Shown here: piece after piece, positions 26,562 through 36,100 of the stretch | Layout of the letters: every line of letters starts with the position of its first letter | Numbering within the stretch: the first letter of the stretch is position 1 | Origin: SHVO01 sp050246995 | GTDB taxonomy: Bacteria > Pseudomonadota > Alphaproteobacteria > Rhodospirillales > Rhodospirillaceae | Reading direction: 5' to 3' | Assembly: GCA_050246995.1 (NCBI GenBank) | Contig: JBFWVA010000001.1 | Coordinates: forward strand, 248,001 to 312,000 | DNA length: 64,000 nucleotides | Made by a program: the position numbers and the translations under genes | The notes under the pieces: model-generated | What the model was told of the DNA's origin: nothing | The model's input: the letters and a program-made list of their open reading frames with translations, nothing else | Databases searched by the model: none

Positions 26562-27274
26562 CGCGGAGCTCCGGCAGGTTTCGCGGCCTCGGCCGGCTTC
26601 TCGGTCTTTACGGCCGCCTTACTGTTCAGCACGAGCCGTGACTTTCCATTGAATTGTACATTGCGTCCGCGATCCAAAAGATTGAAGCCTTCCTGGGCTT
26701 CCATAGTGCCCAGCGGCCCTTCGCCGGTCACCGGCTCCTTGCCGGTCGCCGTGCCTTCGTCGAGATTGACGAGCGCCGAGCTGGTTTTGAAGCGATAGCC
26801 GTTCTCCTCGCCGACGTCGACGTTGCCGGAGAGATCGAGCTTCTTGTCTTCGCGGTTATACAGACCCGCATTGGCCTTCGCGGACAGGAATTTTCCGTCC
26901 TTGAGACTGATTTCCGCCGACGGCCCGTTGAGCTCGATGGTTTCTTGGTTCTCGGGGCGCTGGCGCACGCCGTTCGCAAGCACCGAGTAAGGCTGTCCCT
27001 CGTCGTCGGTGCCGAAATACCGCGCGTTGGTCATGCTGAGATTGTTGTCATCGCTCGGCGCGTCACTGATCTCGGTATCGATACGGTAGCGGTCGGCGTC
27101 GCGGCGCAGCTGCGGGAGCAGGATGACGAGGAGAAGCAAGAAGCCCGCCGCCGACGGCAGGGCGATCTTCATCAAAGCGACGAACCGGCTGTACTGCGCA
27201 ACGTCCTGCGCGACCGATGTTTCGCGCGGAGTCCAGGCCGAAAAGCGTTCCGGTTCGTGTTTGGCGTCGGTCAT
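26558..27274 (-). CDS. lptC: LPS export protein LptC
   Basis: This 238-residue protein has one N-terminal membrane anchor after a cytoplasmic stretch (FVALMKIALPSAAGFLLLLVILLPQL) and an OstA-type beta-fold in the periplasm (LSMTNARYFGTDDEGQPYSVLANGVRQ). It receives lipid from the LptB2FG complex and passes it to LptA. The C-terminus is rich in A, K, E and P. It is coupled by ATGA to both kdsD and lptA. Confidence 0.94.
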   Translation of the reverse strand: MTDAKHEPERFSAWTPRETSVAQDVAQYSRFVALMKIALPSAAGFLLLLVILLPQLRRDADRYRIDTEISDAPSDDNNLSMTNARYFGTDDEGQPYSVLANGVRQRPENQETIELNGPSAEISLKDGKFLSAKANAGLYNREDKKLDLSGNVDVGEENGYRFKTSSALVNLDEGTATGKEPVTGEGPLGTMEAQEGFNLLDRGRNVQFNGKSRLVLNSKAAVKTEKPAEAAKPAGAPR

Positions 27275-28266
27275 GCCACGCCCGCCCTCAAGACATCATG
27301 CATGCGCAGGATGCCGACCGGCTTGTTGTCGTCCACGACAAAGACCGAGGTGATTTTCCACTCGTTCATGCGCCGCAGCGCTTCGGCCGCGAGCATATTG
27401 CGCGCCGTGAATTTCGGCGTACGCGTCATGACGTCGGAAGCTTTCAGGGCGAACAGGTTGCCACCGATGTGGCGGCGTAAATCGCCGTCGGTGACGATGC
27501 CGATAAGATGGCCGTCCTTGTCGGTCACGCCGGCCACGCCGAAAGTCTTCTGTGTCATGATCAGCACGACTTCCGACATCGGCGCGTCCGCGAACACGAG
27601 GGGAAGCTCGGAGCCCGCGTGCATGAGGTCTTCGACCTTGAACAGCTTGCGGCCCAGATGGCCGCCCGGGTGGAACACCTTGTAGTCGTCGGCGGTGAAG
27701 CCGCGGCGTTCAAGCAAAGCGACAGCCAACGCGTCACCCAAGGCCAGGGTCAGCGTGGTGGAAGTCGTCGGCGCTTCGACGATGGCGCAGGCCTCGCCGA
27801 CCGGCGGCAGCGCGAGCACGACGTCGGCGCCCTGCGCGAGGGTAGATTTCGGACGGCTGGTGATGGCGAGCAGCGGAATGCCGAAGCGGCGCGTATATGC
27901 GACGAGATCGCGCAGCTCACCCGCTTCGCCGGAATTGGAAATGGCGATGACCGCATCGCCCGGGGCGATCATGCCCATGTCGCCATGGCTGGCTTCGCCG
28001 GCATGCACAAAAAAGGCCGGCGTTCCGGTGGAGGCCATGGTCGCGGCGATCTTGCGTCCGACATGACCGCTTTTGCCCACGCCGGAAACGATCACGCGCC
28101 CGGTGACCTTGGAAAGGATATCGAGGCCAGAGGTAAAGGCGTCGCCGAGGTTCTGCGCGAGCGCGTCCAAGCCCATGCGCGCATGTTCAAGAACACGGCG
28201 CGCCGAGGCCAGATCCGCGGCCTGCGAAGTGCTGGGTGACGCTGTCTTAGATGAAGTAACTGCCAT
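27271..28266 (-). CDS. kdsD: Arabinose-5-phosphate isomerase KdsD/KpsF
   Basis: This 331-residue enzyme has an N-terminal SIS domain (VIVSGVGKSGHVGRKIAATMASTGTPAFFVHAGEASHGDMG) and two C-terminal CBS domains (DLMHAGSELPLVF; DVMTRTPKFTARN). It interconverts ribulose 5-phosphate and arabinose 5-phosphate, the first step towards KDO for LPS. It heads the kdsD-lptC-lptA-lptB-rpoN operon and has a good promoter about 110 bases upstream. No kdsC phosphatase lies between it and lptC. Confidence 0.96.
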   Translation of the reverse strand: MAVTSSKTASPSTSQAADLASARRVLEHARMGLDALAQNLGDAFTSGLDILSKVTGRVIVSGVGKSGHVGRKIAATMASTGTPAFFVHAGEASHGDMGMIAPGDAVIAISNSGEAGELRDLVAYTRRFGIPLLAITSRPKSTLAQGADVVLALPPVGEACAIVEAPTTSTTLTLALGDALAVALLERRGFTADDYKVFHPGGHLGRKLFKVEDLMHAGSELPLVFADAPMSEVVLIMTQKTFGVAGVTDKDGHLIGIVTDGDLRRHIGGNLFALKASDVMTRTPKFTARNMLAAEALRRMNEWKITSVFVVDDNKPVGILRMHDVLRAGVA

Positions 28267-28376
28267 TCGCCGAAATCGCCTGCTTTTTGCGCCGGCGCCC
28301 CCATAACGCTTTAATGTGGCTGGATGTGGGCCCGACCGGCGCCCTTGTCAAAGAACCCTTTGCAAGAACGCGCGAA

Positions 28377-28405
28377 AGTATCGCCCGGGCGTCAAAAGGG
28401 GTCAA
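28377..28405 (-). promoter_or_regulatory. Sigma-70-type promoter for kdsD-lptCAB-rpoN
   Basis: On the reverse strand TTGACC (28405-28400) and GATACT (28382-28377) are 17 bases apart. The predicted leader to the kdsD ATG at 28266 is about 100 bases. This is one of the better -35/-10 matches in the window. Confidence 0.6.
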
Positions 28406-28465
28406 CGGCACGATTGTTGCAAGGGGCATACGCCGCGGCGAAGGACGACGGCGGAGACGGCTCGC

Positions 28466-29074
28466 CTAGTGGGCGAAAATGTCGTCCTCGGCCCAACCGG
28501 CGACATCGAGGGCCGCGCGGTCCGGCAGAAAGCCGAAACAAGCCGCGGCAAGGTGCGTGCGGTTTTCGCGCGCGAGCAGGCGGTCCATCTCGACCTTCAA
28601 GCGGTGCAGATGAAGGACGTCGGCCGCGGCGTAATCAATCTGTTCAGCGCTCAAGGTCACGGCGCCCCAGTCGGAGGTCTGCTGCTGCTTCGAGATCTCG
28701 ACCCCGAGCAGTTCCTTACACAGGTCCTTGAGGCCGTGCTTGTCGGTGTTTGTGCGCACCAGGCGCGAGGCCGTGCGCGTGCAGTAAATCGGCGCGCAGC
28801 GCACCCCAAGATGCTTGGCGATCATGGCGAGATCGAAGCGAGCAAAGTGAAAGATCTTCAGCAGCTTCGGGTCGGCAAGAACCGCCGCAAGCCGCTCGGC
28901 CCGCTGGCCGGGCACCATTTGAACAAGATGGGCGTGACCGTCGCCGCCCGAGAGCTGGACAACGCACAGACGGTCGCGATCGATGCGCAGACCCATGGTC
29001 TCGCTGTCGACGGCGATGCTGTCTTTAAAGGTGACGTTGGCAGGCAGATCGCCGCGGTGCAGGTAGTTCGTCAC
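28466..29074 (-). CDS. rnd: Ribonuclease D, short form
   Basis: This 202-residue DEDDy exonuclease shows the three motifs: IAVDSETMGL (ExoI, D-x-E), IFHFARFDLAMI (ExoII) and YAAADVLHLHRL (ExoIII). It trims the 3' ends of tRNA and other small RNAs. It lacks the HRDC domains of the E. coli enzyme, as in other alphaproteobacteria. GTG at 29074 gives VTNYLHRGDLPANVTF, the usual N-terminus; a longer frame to 29128 would add an arginine-rich leader. It lies next to a tRNA gene on the same strand. Confidence 0.92.
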   Translation of the reverse strand: MTNYLHRGDLPANVTFKDSIAVDSETMGLRIDRDRLCVVQLSGGDGHAHLVQMVPGQRAERLAAVLADPKLLKIFHFARFDLAMIAKHLGVRCAPIYCTRTASRLVRTNTDKHGLKDLCKELLGVEISKQQQTSDWGAVTLSAEQIDYAAADVLHLHRLKVEMDRLLARENRTHLAAACFGFLPDRAALDVAGWAEDDIFAH

Positions 29075-29132
29075 GGGTGCCGCCCTTATTCGCCGCTTAG
29101 GAGACCGCGGAAAAGCCGCGGATCTCAAAAGA

Positions 29133-29219
<87 letters not shown>

Positions 29220-29272
29220 ATTTGTGCCGCCGCCCTGAACTTCGAGCGCCGGGGGTAGTGAACAGGGCGAGA

Positions 29273-29301
29273 CGGATACAGGGCCACCCGCCCCTTGTCA
29301 A
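29273..29301 (-). promoter_or_regulatory. Promoter of tRNA-Leu
   Basis: On the reverse strand a perfect -35 TTGACA (29301-29296) is followed after 17 bases by TATCCG (29278-29273), about 53 bases before the tRNA 5' end. Confidence 0.65.
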
Positions 29302-29480
29302 TGCAAGCGAGGGGCGGGCAAGCGCTTTTGCCGAAACAGGATTTCCTATTAAATCCCGGGGCGTTGACGAAGCCGCCGCACCGCCCGACAGCGCCGCGCG
29401 GAGCGGTTGCCTCCCTTCCGGTTCTATGTCACTGAAAGGTTCTCCGGACCAAGAACGGTTAGAAATCCGGGAGTGGGGAT

Positions 29481-30503
29481 ATGGCAGACAAGCTTATTAC
29501 GGTTTTCGGCGGCTCCGGCTTCATCGGCAGCCATCTGGTGCGTCACCTCGCCGCGCAAGGCTGGCGCGTGCGTGTGGCCGTGCGCGACATCCGCAAGGCC
29601 TTGTTCCTGAAGCCATCGGGCGACCTCGGTCAGATTTCGCTCATCCCGGTCTCCATCACCGATCCGGCAAGTGTCGCCGCCGCCGTTCAGGGCGCGGATG
29701 CCGTCGTCAATCTGGTCGGTGTCCTTTACGAATCCAAGAAGCGCACCTTCGAAGCGATGCATGAAAAAGGCGCCGAGACCGTCGCGCGTGCTGCGATGGC
29801 CGCCGGTGTGCGCCGTCTGGTGCATCTGTCCGCGCTCGGCGCGAACGCGAGTTCGCCTTCCGCTTATGCCCGCAGCAAGGCCGCCGGTGAGCGCGCCGTT
29901 GCCGTCGCTTTCCCGTCCGCGACCATTATGCGTCCGTCGGTCGTTTTCGGCGCGGAAGACGGGTTCTTCAACCGGTTTGGCGCTATCGCGCAGAAGATGC
30001 CGGTGCTGCCGTATTTCACCGACGCCATTCCGCTCACGCCGGGCGGCGGCGGTTCCCGCTTCCAACCGGTCTATGTGAGCGACGTCGTCGCCGCCATCGC
30101 TGCGGCGGTGAACGATCCGCGTCACCTGGGCAAGACTTATGAACTGGTGGGCCCGCGCGTTTACGAAATGCGCGCCATCCTCGATATAGTGAACCGCGAG
30201 ACCATGCGCCGCCGGCCTATCATCGGCCTGCCGTATCTCGCGGCGGACATCCCGGCACGCATCTTCAACGTGCTGCGTACGCTGATCGAGAAGATCCCGC
30301 CGGTTTCGCTCGGCGCGCCGTTCCTTACGCCGGATCAAGTGGTGCTGCTGCGCCTCTGCAGTGTCGCGACCGGCGTATTGCCGGGCCTGGAAGCCTTCGG
30401 CATCGCGCCGACGGCCGCAGAAGTTGTGGTGCCGACATATCTGAAGCGGTTCCGCCCGATCCAGCAGACCAAGCGCCTGCGCCTGCAGCCGCGTAACGGC
30501 TAA
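29481..30503 (+). CDS. NAD(P)-binding protein of the complex I NDUFA9 family
   Basis: This 340-residue extended SDR-like protein has the motif ITVFGGSGFIGSHLVRHLA at the N-terminus, VHLSALGANASSPSAYARSKAAGE with a Y-x-x-x-K pair, and IMRPSVVFGAEDGFFNRF. This is the pattern of bacterial homologues of the mitochondrial complex I accessory subunit NDUFA9. It probably binds NADPH; a ubiquinone-related or assembly role has been suggested for the family, not shown here. The C-terminus is basic (KRFRPIQQTKRLRLQPRNG). It is convergent with the UppP-like gene, ten bases apart. Confidence 0.88.
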   Translation: MADKLITVFGGSGFIGSHLVRHLAAQGWRVRVAVRDIRKALFLKPSGDLGQISLIPVSITDPASVAAAVQGADAVVNLVGVLYESKKRTFEAMHEKGAETVARAAMAAGVRRLVHLSALGANASSPSAYARSKAAGERAVAVAFPSATIMRPSVVFGAEDGFFNRFGAIAQKMPVLPYFTDAIPLTPGGGGSRFQPVYVSDVVAAIAAAVNDPRHLGKTYELVGPRVYEMRAILDIVNRETMRRRPIIGLPYLAADIPARIFNVLRTLIEKIPPVSLGAPFLTPDQVVLLRLCSVATGVLPGLEAFGIAPTAAEVVVPTYLKRFRPIQQTKRLRLQPRNG

Positions 30504-30513
30504 CACCAGCCGC

Positions 30514-31326
30514 TTAAACCGGCGTCTGCCAGACAATCACGAGGATCACCGCTCCGACGAGCAGACGGTAGATCGCGAACGGCGCGAAGCTGTGGCGCTT
30601 AAGCCATGCAATCATGATTGCGAGCGTGATGAGACCGGCGAAGAACGCCGCGCCGCCGATGCTCAGAAGCCACGGCTGCCACATCAGCCCGCCGCTCTTC
30701 GCCAGCGCCATGGCCTGAAGCACGCATGATCCCGCGAGCGCGGGCATGCCGAGCAGCAGCGAGAAGCGCGCGGCATCGACGCGCTCGTACCCGAGCGCGC
30801 GCGCGAATGTCATCGTGATGCTCGAACGGCTGACGCCGGGGACGAGGTAAGCGACCACCTGCGCGAGGGCGACGACGATCATATCGATATAGGACGCGTG
30901 CTCGAGCCGCTTAATGGTCATGCTCATGCGGTCGAGCACGAACAAAAAGGCGCCTCCGATGACGGCCGACCAACCAATGATCGTGGGCGTATACGCCGGA
31001 AAACTGAAATCCACGAAGGGGAGGGCAAAGACGATCGCAGCCACGGGAATGGTCGCGATAAGGAGTTGAATCGCCAAGCGCGCCCCGGGATCGCGCTTAC
31101 CCTTGGCGGCGCGGACAAGACCAACCCCCATGTCCCAGAGATCGCTCCAGAAGTACGCCATCATGGACAGGAGGAGCCCGACGCTGAGGGCCAGATAAAC
31201 GATGCCACCGAGCGGCGGCCAAGCGGTGATCGCTTCAATAAGGGTCTGATGGGCCGCGCCGCCCAACGGTGCGATGTGGGCGATGCCCAACACCACAACT
31301 ACTATCAGTTGTGCAATTCCTGCCAC
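30514..31326 (-). CDS. UppP/BacA-family membrane protein with degenerate first catalytic motif
   Basis: This 270-residue polytopic protein keeps the second UppP motif VPGVSRSSITMTFARALG and the overall helix pattern. In normal undecaprenyl-diphosphatases the first motif is GxxEGLTEFLPVSSTGH. Here the aligned stretch reads GIAHIAPLGGAAH: the proline and final histidine remain, but both catalytic glutamates are lost. It may be inactive as a diphosphatase or act on another lipid phosphate. The start is GTG at 31326 with GGGCGGG nearby; no ATG is available upstream. Confidence 0.82.
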   Translation of the reverse strand: MAGIAQLIVVVVLGIAHIAPLGGAAHQTLIEAITAWPPLGGIVYLALSVGLLLSMMAYFWSDLWDMGVGLVRAAKGKRDPGARLAIQLLIATIPVAAIVFALPFVDFSFPAYTPTIIGWSAVIGGAFLFVLDRMSMTIKRLEHASYIDMIVVALAQVVAYLVPGVSRSSITMTFARALGYERVDAARFSLLLGMPALAGSCVLQAMALAKSGGLMWQPWLLSIGGAAFFAGLITLAIMIAWLKRHSFAPFAIYRLLVGAVILVIVWQTPV

Positions 31327-31404
31327 GTCCCGCCCATCCCTACCCGCAACCCCTTTATATCACTAACCGATTCGCGACCATAGCGTCGCGTAACGGGCAA
31401 GTTG

Positions 31405-31420
31405 GTAATCATATGATTAC
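31405..31420. promoter_or_regulatory. Perfect 16-bp palindrome upstream of gltD
   Basis: GTAATCATATGATTAC is fully self-complementary and lies 256 bases upstream of the gltD start and 79 bases upstream of the UppP-like gene. It has the look of a dimeric regulator site; the regulator is unknown. Confidence 0.5.
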
Positions 31421-31619
31421 TAAATTTGAATCGCGAGCATGGCGGACGAGCTGTCGATTCTGCCTATGCTAACTCCCGATTTAATTTAGGGCAGTACTGC
31501 TGACTTAATGCCAAGAATCTCGTGGCACTCCTGGGATTTGCCGCTTATGGTCCGCCCGAAACCGGTCCCCGGAGTGCGCCGCGGCCCGTTTTCGCCCCGA
31601 GACAATATGTGCTTCGGCG

Positions 31620-31639
31620 GCGCCGTTCAGGAACGGCGC
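31620..31639 (+). promoter_or_regulatory. Nine-pair hairpin in the gltD leader
   Basis: GCGCCGTTC and GAACGGCGC are perfectly complementary around AG, 36 bases before the gltD ATG. No T run follows, so it is not a plain terminator. It could affect transcript stability or translation of gltD. Confidence 0.45.
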
Positions 31640-31675
31640 ATTCGAACCGCTTCTCAAGATGCAAAGGAAGCCGCG

Positions 31676-33133
31676 ATGACGCGGAATATGCTGCAGTTCC
31701 TCCGTTTGGGTCAGGCGATGCCGTCGAAGCGCGCGGCGGATACGCGAAAAAAAGACTTCAACGAAATCTATGAGAAGTGGGCCGAGCCGGAAGCCGCCGA
31801 CCAGTCGTCGCGCTGCGAACAATGCGGCATTCCATTTTGCCAGGTGCACTGCCCGGTTCAGAACAACATCCCCGATTGGCTCAAGCTGGTCGCCGAGGGT
31901 CGTCTGGAAGAGGCCTATGCGGTCTCGTCGTCCACCAACAACATGCCGGAAGTCTGCGGCCGCATCTGCCCGCAAGACCGCCTGTGCGAAGGCTCCTGCG
32001 TGCTCGAGCAGTCCAAGCACGGCGCGGTGACCATCGGCGCCGTCGAGAAGTACATCACCGACACCGCATGGGAACGCGGCTGGGTGAAGCCGGTGACGCC
32101 GGAGAAGGAACTCGAGCAGTCGGTCGGCATCATCGGCGCCGGCCCGGGCGGCCTCGCCGCCGCCGAGGAACTGCGCAAGCTGGGCTATCAGGTCACCGTG
32201 TACGATCGCTACGACCGCGCGGGCGGCCTGCTCATTTACGGCATCCCGGGCTTCAAGCTTGAAAAATATGTAGTGGAGCGCCGCGCGAAGCTGCTGGAAC
32301 AGTCGGGCGTGAAGTTCGTGTTGGGCGTGAACATCGGCACCGACGTGAGCTTCGCGGACCTGCGCAAGAAACACAGCTCGATCCTGATCGCGACGGGCGT
32401 TTACAAGGCGCGCGCGCTCAGCGTTCCCGGCGTCGGCGCCAACGGCGTCTTCCCGGCCATGACGTATCTGACCGCGTCCAATAAGAAGGATCTGGGCGAC
32501 AAGGTGCCGGACTACGACAACGGCAAACTGAACGCCAACGGCAAGAACGTCGTCGTCATCGGCGGCGGCGACACCGCCATGGATTGCGTGCGTACCGCGA
32601 TCCGCCAAGGCGCCAAGTCGGTGAAGTGCCTGTACCGCCGCGACCGGGAGAACATGCCGGGCTCGCAGCGCGAAGTCGCCAACGCCATCGAGGAAGGCGT
32701 CGAGTTCCTGTGGCTCAGCGCGCCGGAAGCGGTGCTGCATGACGCCGACAACAAAGCGACCGGAGTTCGTGCTGTTCGTATGCGCCTCGGCACACCGGAT
32801 ACGTCGGGCCGCGCGAAGCCCGAAGAGATCGAAGGCTCGCAGTTCGTCGCACCGGCGGACATCGTGATCGAAGCGCTTGGCTTCGATCCGGAAGATTTGC
32901 CGGTGATGTTCGGCGAACCGGGCCTCGGGCTCACGCGCTGGGGCACGCTCAAAACCGACTTCCGCACCGCCATGACGACCATGGACGGCGTATTCGCCGC
33001 CGGCGACATCGTGCGCGGCGCGTCCCTCGTCGTGTGGGCGATCCGCGACGGCCGCGACGCCGCCGCGAGCATCCACCAGCATCTGCAAGGCGCCCGCACC
33101 TCGGCGCTCAACGAACTGCGCAAGGCTTCCTAA
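31676..33133 (+). CDS. gltD: Glutamate synthase (NADPH) small subunit
   Basis: This 485-residue subunit has N-terminal Fe-S cysteines (CEQCGIPFCQVHCPVQNNIPD; VCGRICPQDRLCEGSC), an FAD-binding motif VGIIGAGPGGLAAAEEL and an NADPH-binding motif VVVIGGGDTAMDCVRTA. It takes electrons from NADPH and feeds the large subunit, which makes glutamate from glutamine and 2-oxoglutarate. The ATG at 31676 has AAAGGAAG upstream; a longer frame to 31508 would add a non-conserved leader. It stands before gltB, one base apart, the reverse of the enterobacterial gltBD order. Confidence 0.96.
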   Translation: MTRNMLQFLRLGQAMPSKRAADTRKKDFNEIYEKWAEPEAADQSSRCEQCGIPFCQVHCPVQNNIPDWLKLVAEGRLEEAYAVSSSTNNMPEVCGRICPQDRLCEGSCVLEQSKHGAVTIGAVEKYITDTAWERGWVKPVTPEKELEQSVGIIGAGPGGLAAAEELRKLGYQVTVYDRYDRAGGLLIYGIPGFKLEKYVVERRAKLLEQSGVKFVLGVNIGTDVSFADLRKKHSSILIATGVYKARALSVPGVGANGVFPAMTYLTASNKKDLGDKVPDYDNGKLNANGKNVVVIGGGDTAMDCVRTAIRQGAKSVKCLYRRDRENMPGSQREVANAIEEGVEFLWLSAPEAVLHDADNKATGVRAVRMRLGTPDTSGRAKPEEIEGSQFVAPADIVIEALGFDPEDLPVMFGEPGLGLTRWGTLKTDFRTAMTTMDGVFAAGDIVRGASLVVWAIRDGRDAAASIHQHLQGARTSALNELRKAS

Positions 33134-33134
33134 G

Positions 33135-36100
33135 ATGAACGACATCACGCATATCGATCCGTACCAAGAAAACGGCGAAGAGTTCGTCCGCAATTACCAG
33201 GCCAATGTCGCGAAGCTCACGGCCGCGCACGCCTACAATCCGGAAGACGAGAAAGATTCCTGCGGCGTCGGCATGGTCGCCTCGATCGACGGCAAACCGC
33301 GCCGCGAAGTCGTCGAATCGGCCATCGAATGCTTGAAGGTGCTGTTCCACCGCGGCGCCGTCGATGCCGATGGAAAAACGGGTGACGGCGCGGGCATTCA
33401 TCTCGAAATCCCGCAGGCCTTTTTCCGCGAGCATGTGAGCCGCACCGGCCACGTGATGCCGGAGAACGAGACACTCTGCGTCGGCATGGTGTTTCTGCCG
33501 AAATCCGACCTCGGCGCGCAGGAAGTCTGCCGCACGATCGTCGAGAGCGAAATGCTCAACGCCGGTTACTACATCTACGGCTGGCGCCAGGTGCCGGTCG
33601 ATATTTCGATCATCGGCGAGAAGGCCAACGCCACCCGCCCTGAAATCGAACAGATAATGATCGCCAATCGCCGCGGGCTGACCGGGGACGATCTGGAGCG
33701 CAGCCTGTATCTCGTACGCCGGCGCATCGAGAAGCGGGTGATGGAAGATCACATCAACAGCTTCTACATCTGCTCCTTGTCCTCGCGTTCGATCATCTAC
33801 AAGGGCATGTTCCTGGCCGAACAGCTGACGGCCTTTTATCCGGACCTGGTGGACGCGCGTTTCGTGTCCTCGTTCGCGATCTATCACCAGCGCTATTCGA
33901 CCAACACCTTCCCGACCTGGCACCTCGCCCAACCGTTCCGCATGCTCGCGCACAACGGCGAGATCAACACACTGCTGGGCAACGTGAACTGGATGAAGGC
34001 GCATGAGTGCCGCCTGCATCACCCGTCGTTTGGCCCGCAGATCGAAGACCTGAAGCCGATCATCCAGCCGGGCGGCTCGGACTCGGCGACCCTCGACAAC
34101 GTGTTCGAACTGCTGTGCCGCGCCGGCCGCAGCGCCCCGATGACGCGCTGCCTGCTGGTGCCGGAGAGCATCAGCCAAAACGCCGTGATGCCCGAGAGCC
34201 ACCGCGACCTGTTCGGCTACTGCAACGCCGTCATGGAACCTTGGGACGGCCCCGGCGCCATGTGCGCCACCGACGGCCGTTGGGTGCTGGGTTACATGGA
34301 CCGCAACGGTCTGCGCCCGATGCGCTACACGATCACCAAGGACGGCCTGCTCATCGTCGGCTCGGAAACGGGCATGGTGCGCGTGAACAATGCCGACGTC
34401 GTGGAAAAGGGCCGTGTCGGTCCGGGCCAGATGATCGGTATCGACCTCAAGGAAGGCCGGCTCTACCACGACAAGGAACTGAAGGACTCGCTCGCCGGTA
34501 AGCAGCCGTGGGGCCAGTGGATCAAGAACACCACGCACCTTGATTCGATCATCAAGTCGCCGAAGGCCGCGAAGTCGACGCTGACCCGCGAAGAGCTGTT
34601 GCGCCGTCAGTTCGCCTATGGCCAGACGCTGGAAGACCTGGAGTTGATCCTTCATCCGATGGCGCTGGACGGCAAGGAAGCCATCGGCTCGATGGGTGAC
34701 GATAGCCCGCTCGCGGTCCTTTCGGACAACTACCGCGGCCTGCATCACTTCTTCCGCCAGAACTTCAGCCAGGTGACCAATCCGCCGATCGACTCATTGC
34801 GCGAAACCCGCGTGATGACGCTCAACACACGCCTCGGCAACCTCGGCAATATCCTCGACGAAGCCCCCGACCAGTGCGACCTCCTGCAGCTTTCGAGCCC
34901 AATGCTTACGACGGCGCAGTTCCAGGCCATGCGCAAGTATATGGACGACACGGCCGGTGATATCGACTGTACGTTCGACGCCGACGGTGGTGAGAACGCC
35001 ATGCGCACCGCGCTGCAACGCATCCAGACGGAAGCCGAGGAAGCCGTGCGCGCCGGCAAGCGCCACGTCATCCTGTCGGACGAGAACGTCAGCGAGAAGC
35101 GCGTCGCCCTGCCGATGATCCTGGCGGCGGCGAGCGTCCATACGCACCTCATCCGTCAGAAGCTGCGCACGTTCACCTCGGTCAACGTCCGGTCGGGTGA
35201 AGCGCTTGATGTGCACTATTTTGCGGTGCTGATCGGCGTCGGCTCGACGACCGTGAACGCTTACCTCGCCGAAGAAGCGGTGGCGGACCGCCATCGCCGC
35301 GGTCTGTTCGGCGATCACTCGCTGGAAGACGTGCTGAAGCGCTATCAGAAGGCCATCGGCGACGGCCTGCTCAAGATCATGTCCAAGATGGGCATCTCGG
35401 TCATCAGCTCGTACCGCGGTGGTTACAATTTCGAATCCATCGGCCTCTCGCGTTCGTTGGTCGCGGAATTTTTCCCGGGCATGAGTTCGCGCATCTCGGG
35501 CCTCGGCCTTGCCGGGATCCAGAAGAAGGTGTTGGAGCAACACCAGCGCGCGTTCCGCACCAACGTCGTGAGCTTGCCGGTGGGTGGTTTCTACCGCTAC
35601 CGCGCGCGTTCGGGCGAAGGTCATGGCCACGACGGCCGCCTGATCCACATCCTGCAGCAGGCCGTGGAGAAGGACGCCTACGTCACGTACCAGAAGTATG
35701 CGGAAGGCGTGCGCAAGCTGCCGCCACTCCACTTACGTGACCTGCTCGACTTCCGCCCGGTCACCAAGCCGATCGGCGCGGAGTTCGTGGAATCCACCAC
35801 GGAGATCAGAAAGCGTTTCGTGACGCCGGGCATGTCCCTGGGCGCGCTTGGTCCTGAAGCGCACGGCACGCTGAACATCGCCATGAACCGGATCGGCGCA
35901 AAGTCTGACTCGGGTGAAGGCGGTGAAGTGCGCTCGCGCTACAAGCCGGCGCCGAACGGCGACAACGCCAACTCGGCCATCAAACAAATTGCGTCTGGAC
36001 GCTTTGGTGTTACCGCGGAATATCTGAATCAGTGCCGCGAAATCGAGATCAAGGTGGCCCAGGGCGCGAAGCCCGGCGAAGGCGGGCAGTTGCCCGGCTT

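Larger units (their letters stand above)
31327..31675. other. Divergent intergenic region before gltD with dyads
   Basis: These 349 bases hold no credible gene. They contain a perfect 16-bp palindrome GTAATCATATGATTAC (31405-31420) in an AT-rich patch, a perfect 10-bp palindrome GCAGTACTGC (31491-31500) and a strong hairpin close to gltD (31620-31639). No convincing -35/-10 pair or -24/-12 sigma-54 site was found. Confidence 0.7.

Noticed and set aside
31525..31543. Sigma-54 promoter before gltD (TGGCAC ... TTTGC)
   Set aside because: The GG and GC are 14 bases apart where 10 are required.
31505..33193. Long open frame antisense to gltD
   Set aside because: Its composition is rich in R, H, A and D without domain motifs, typical of the antisense frame of a GC-rich gene; gltD on the other strand is unmistakable.
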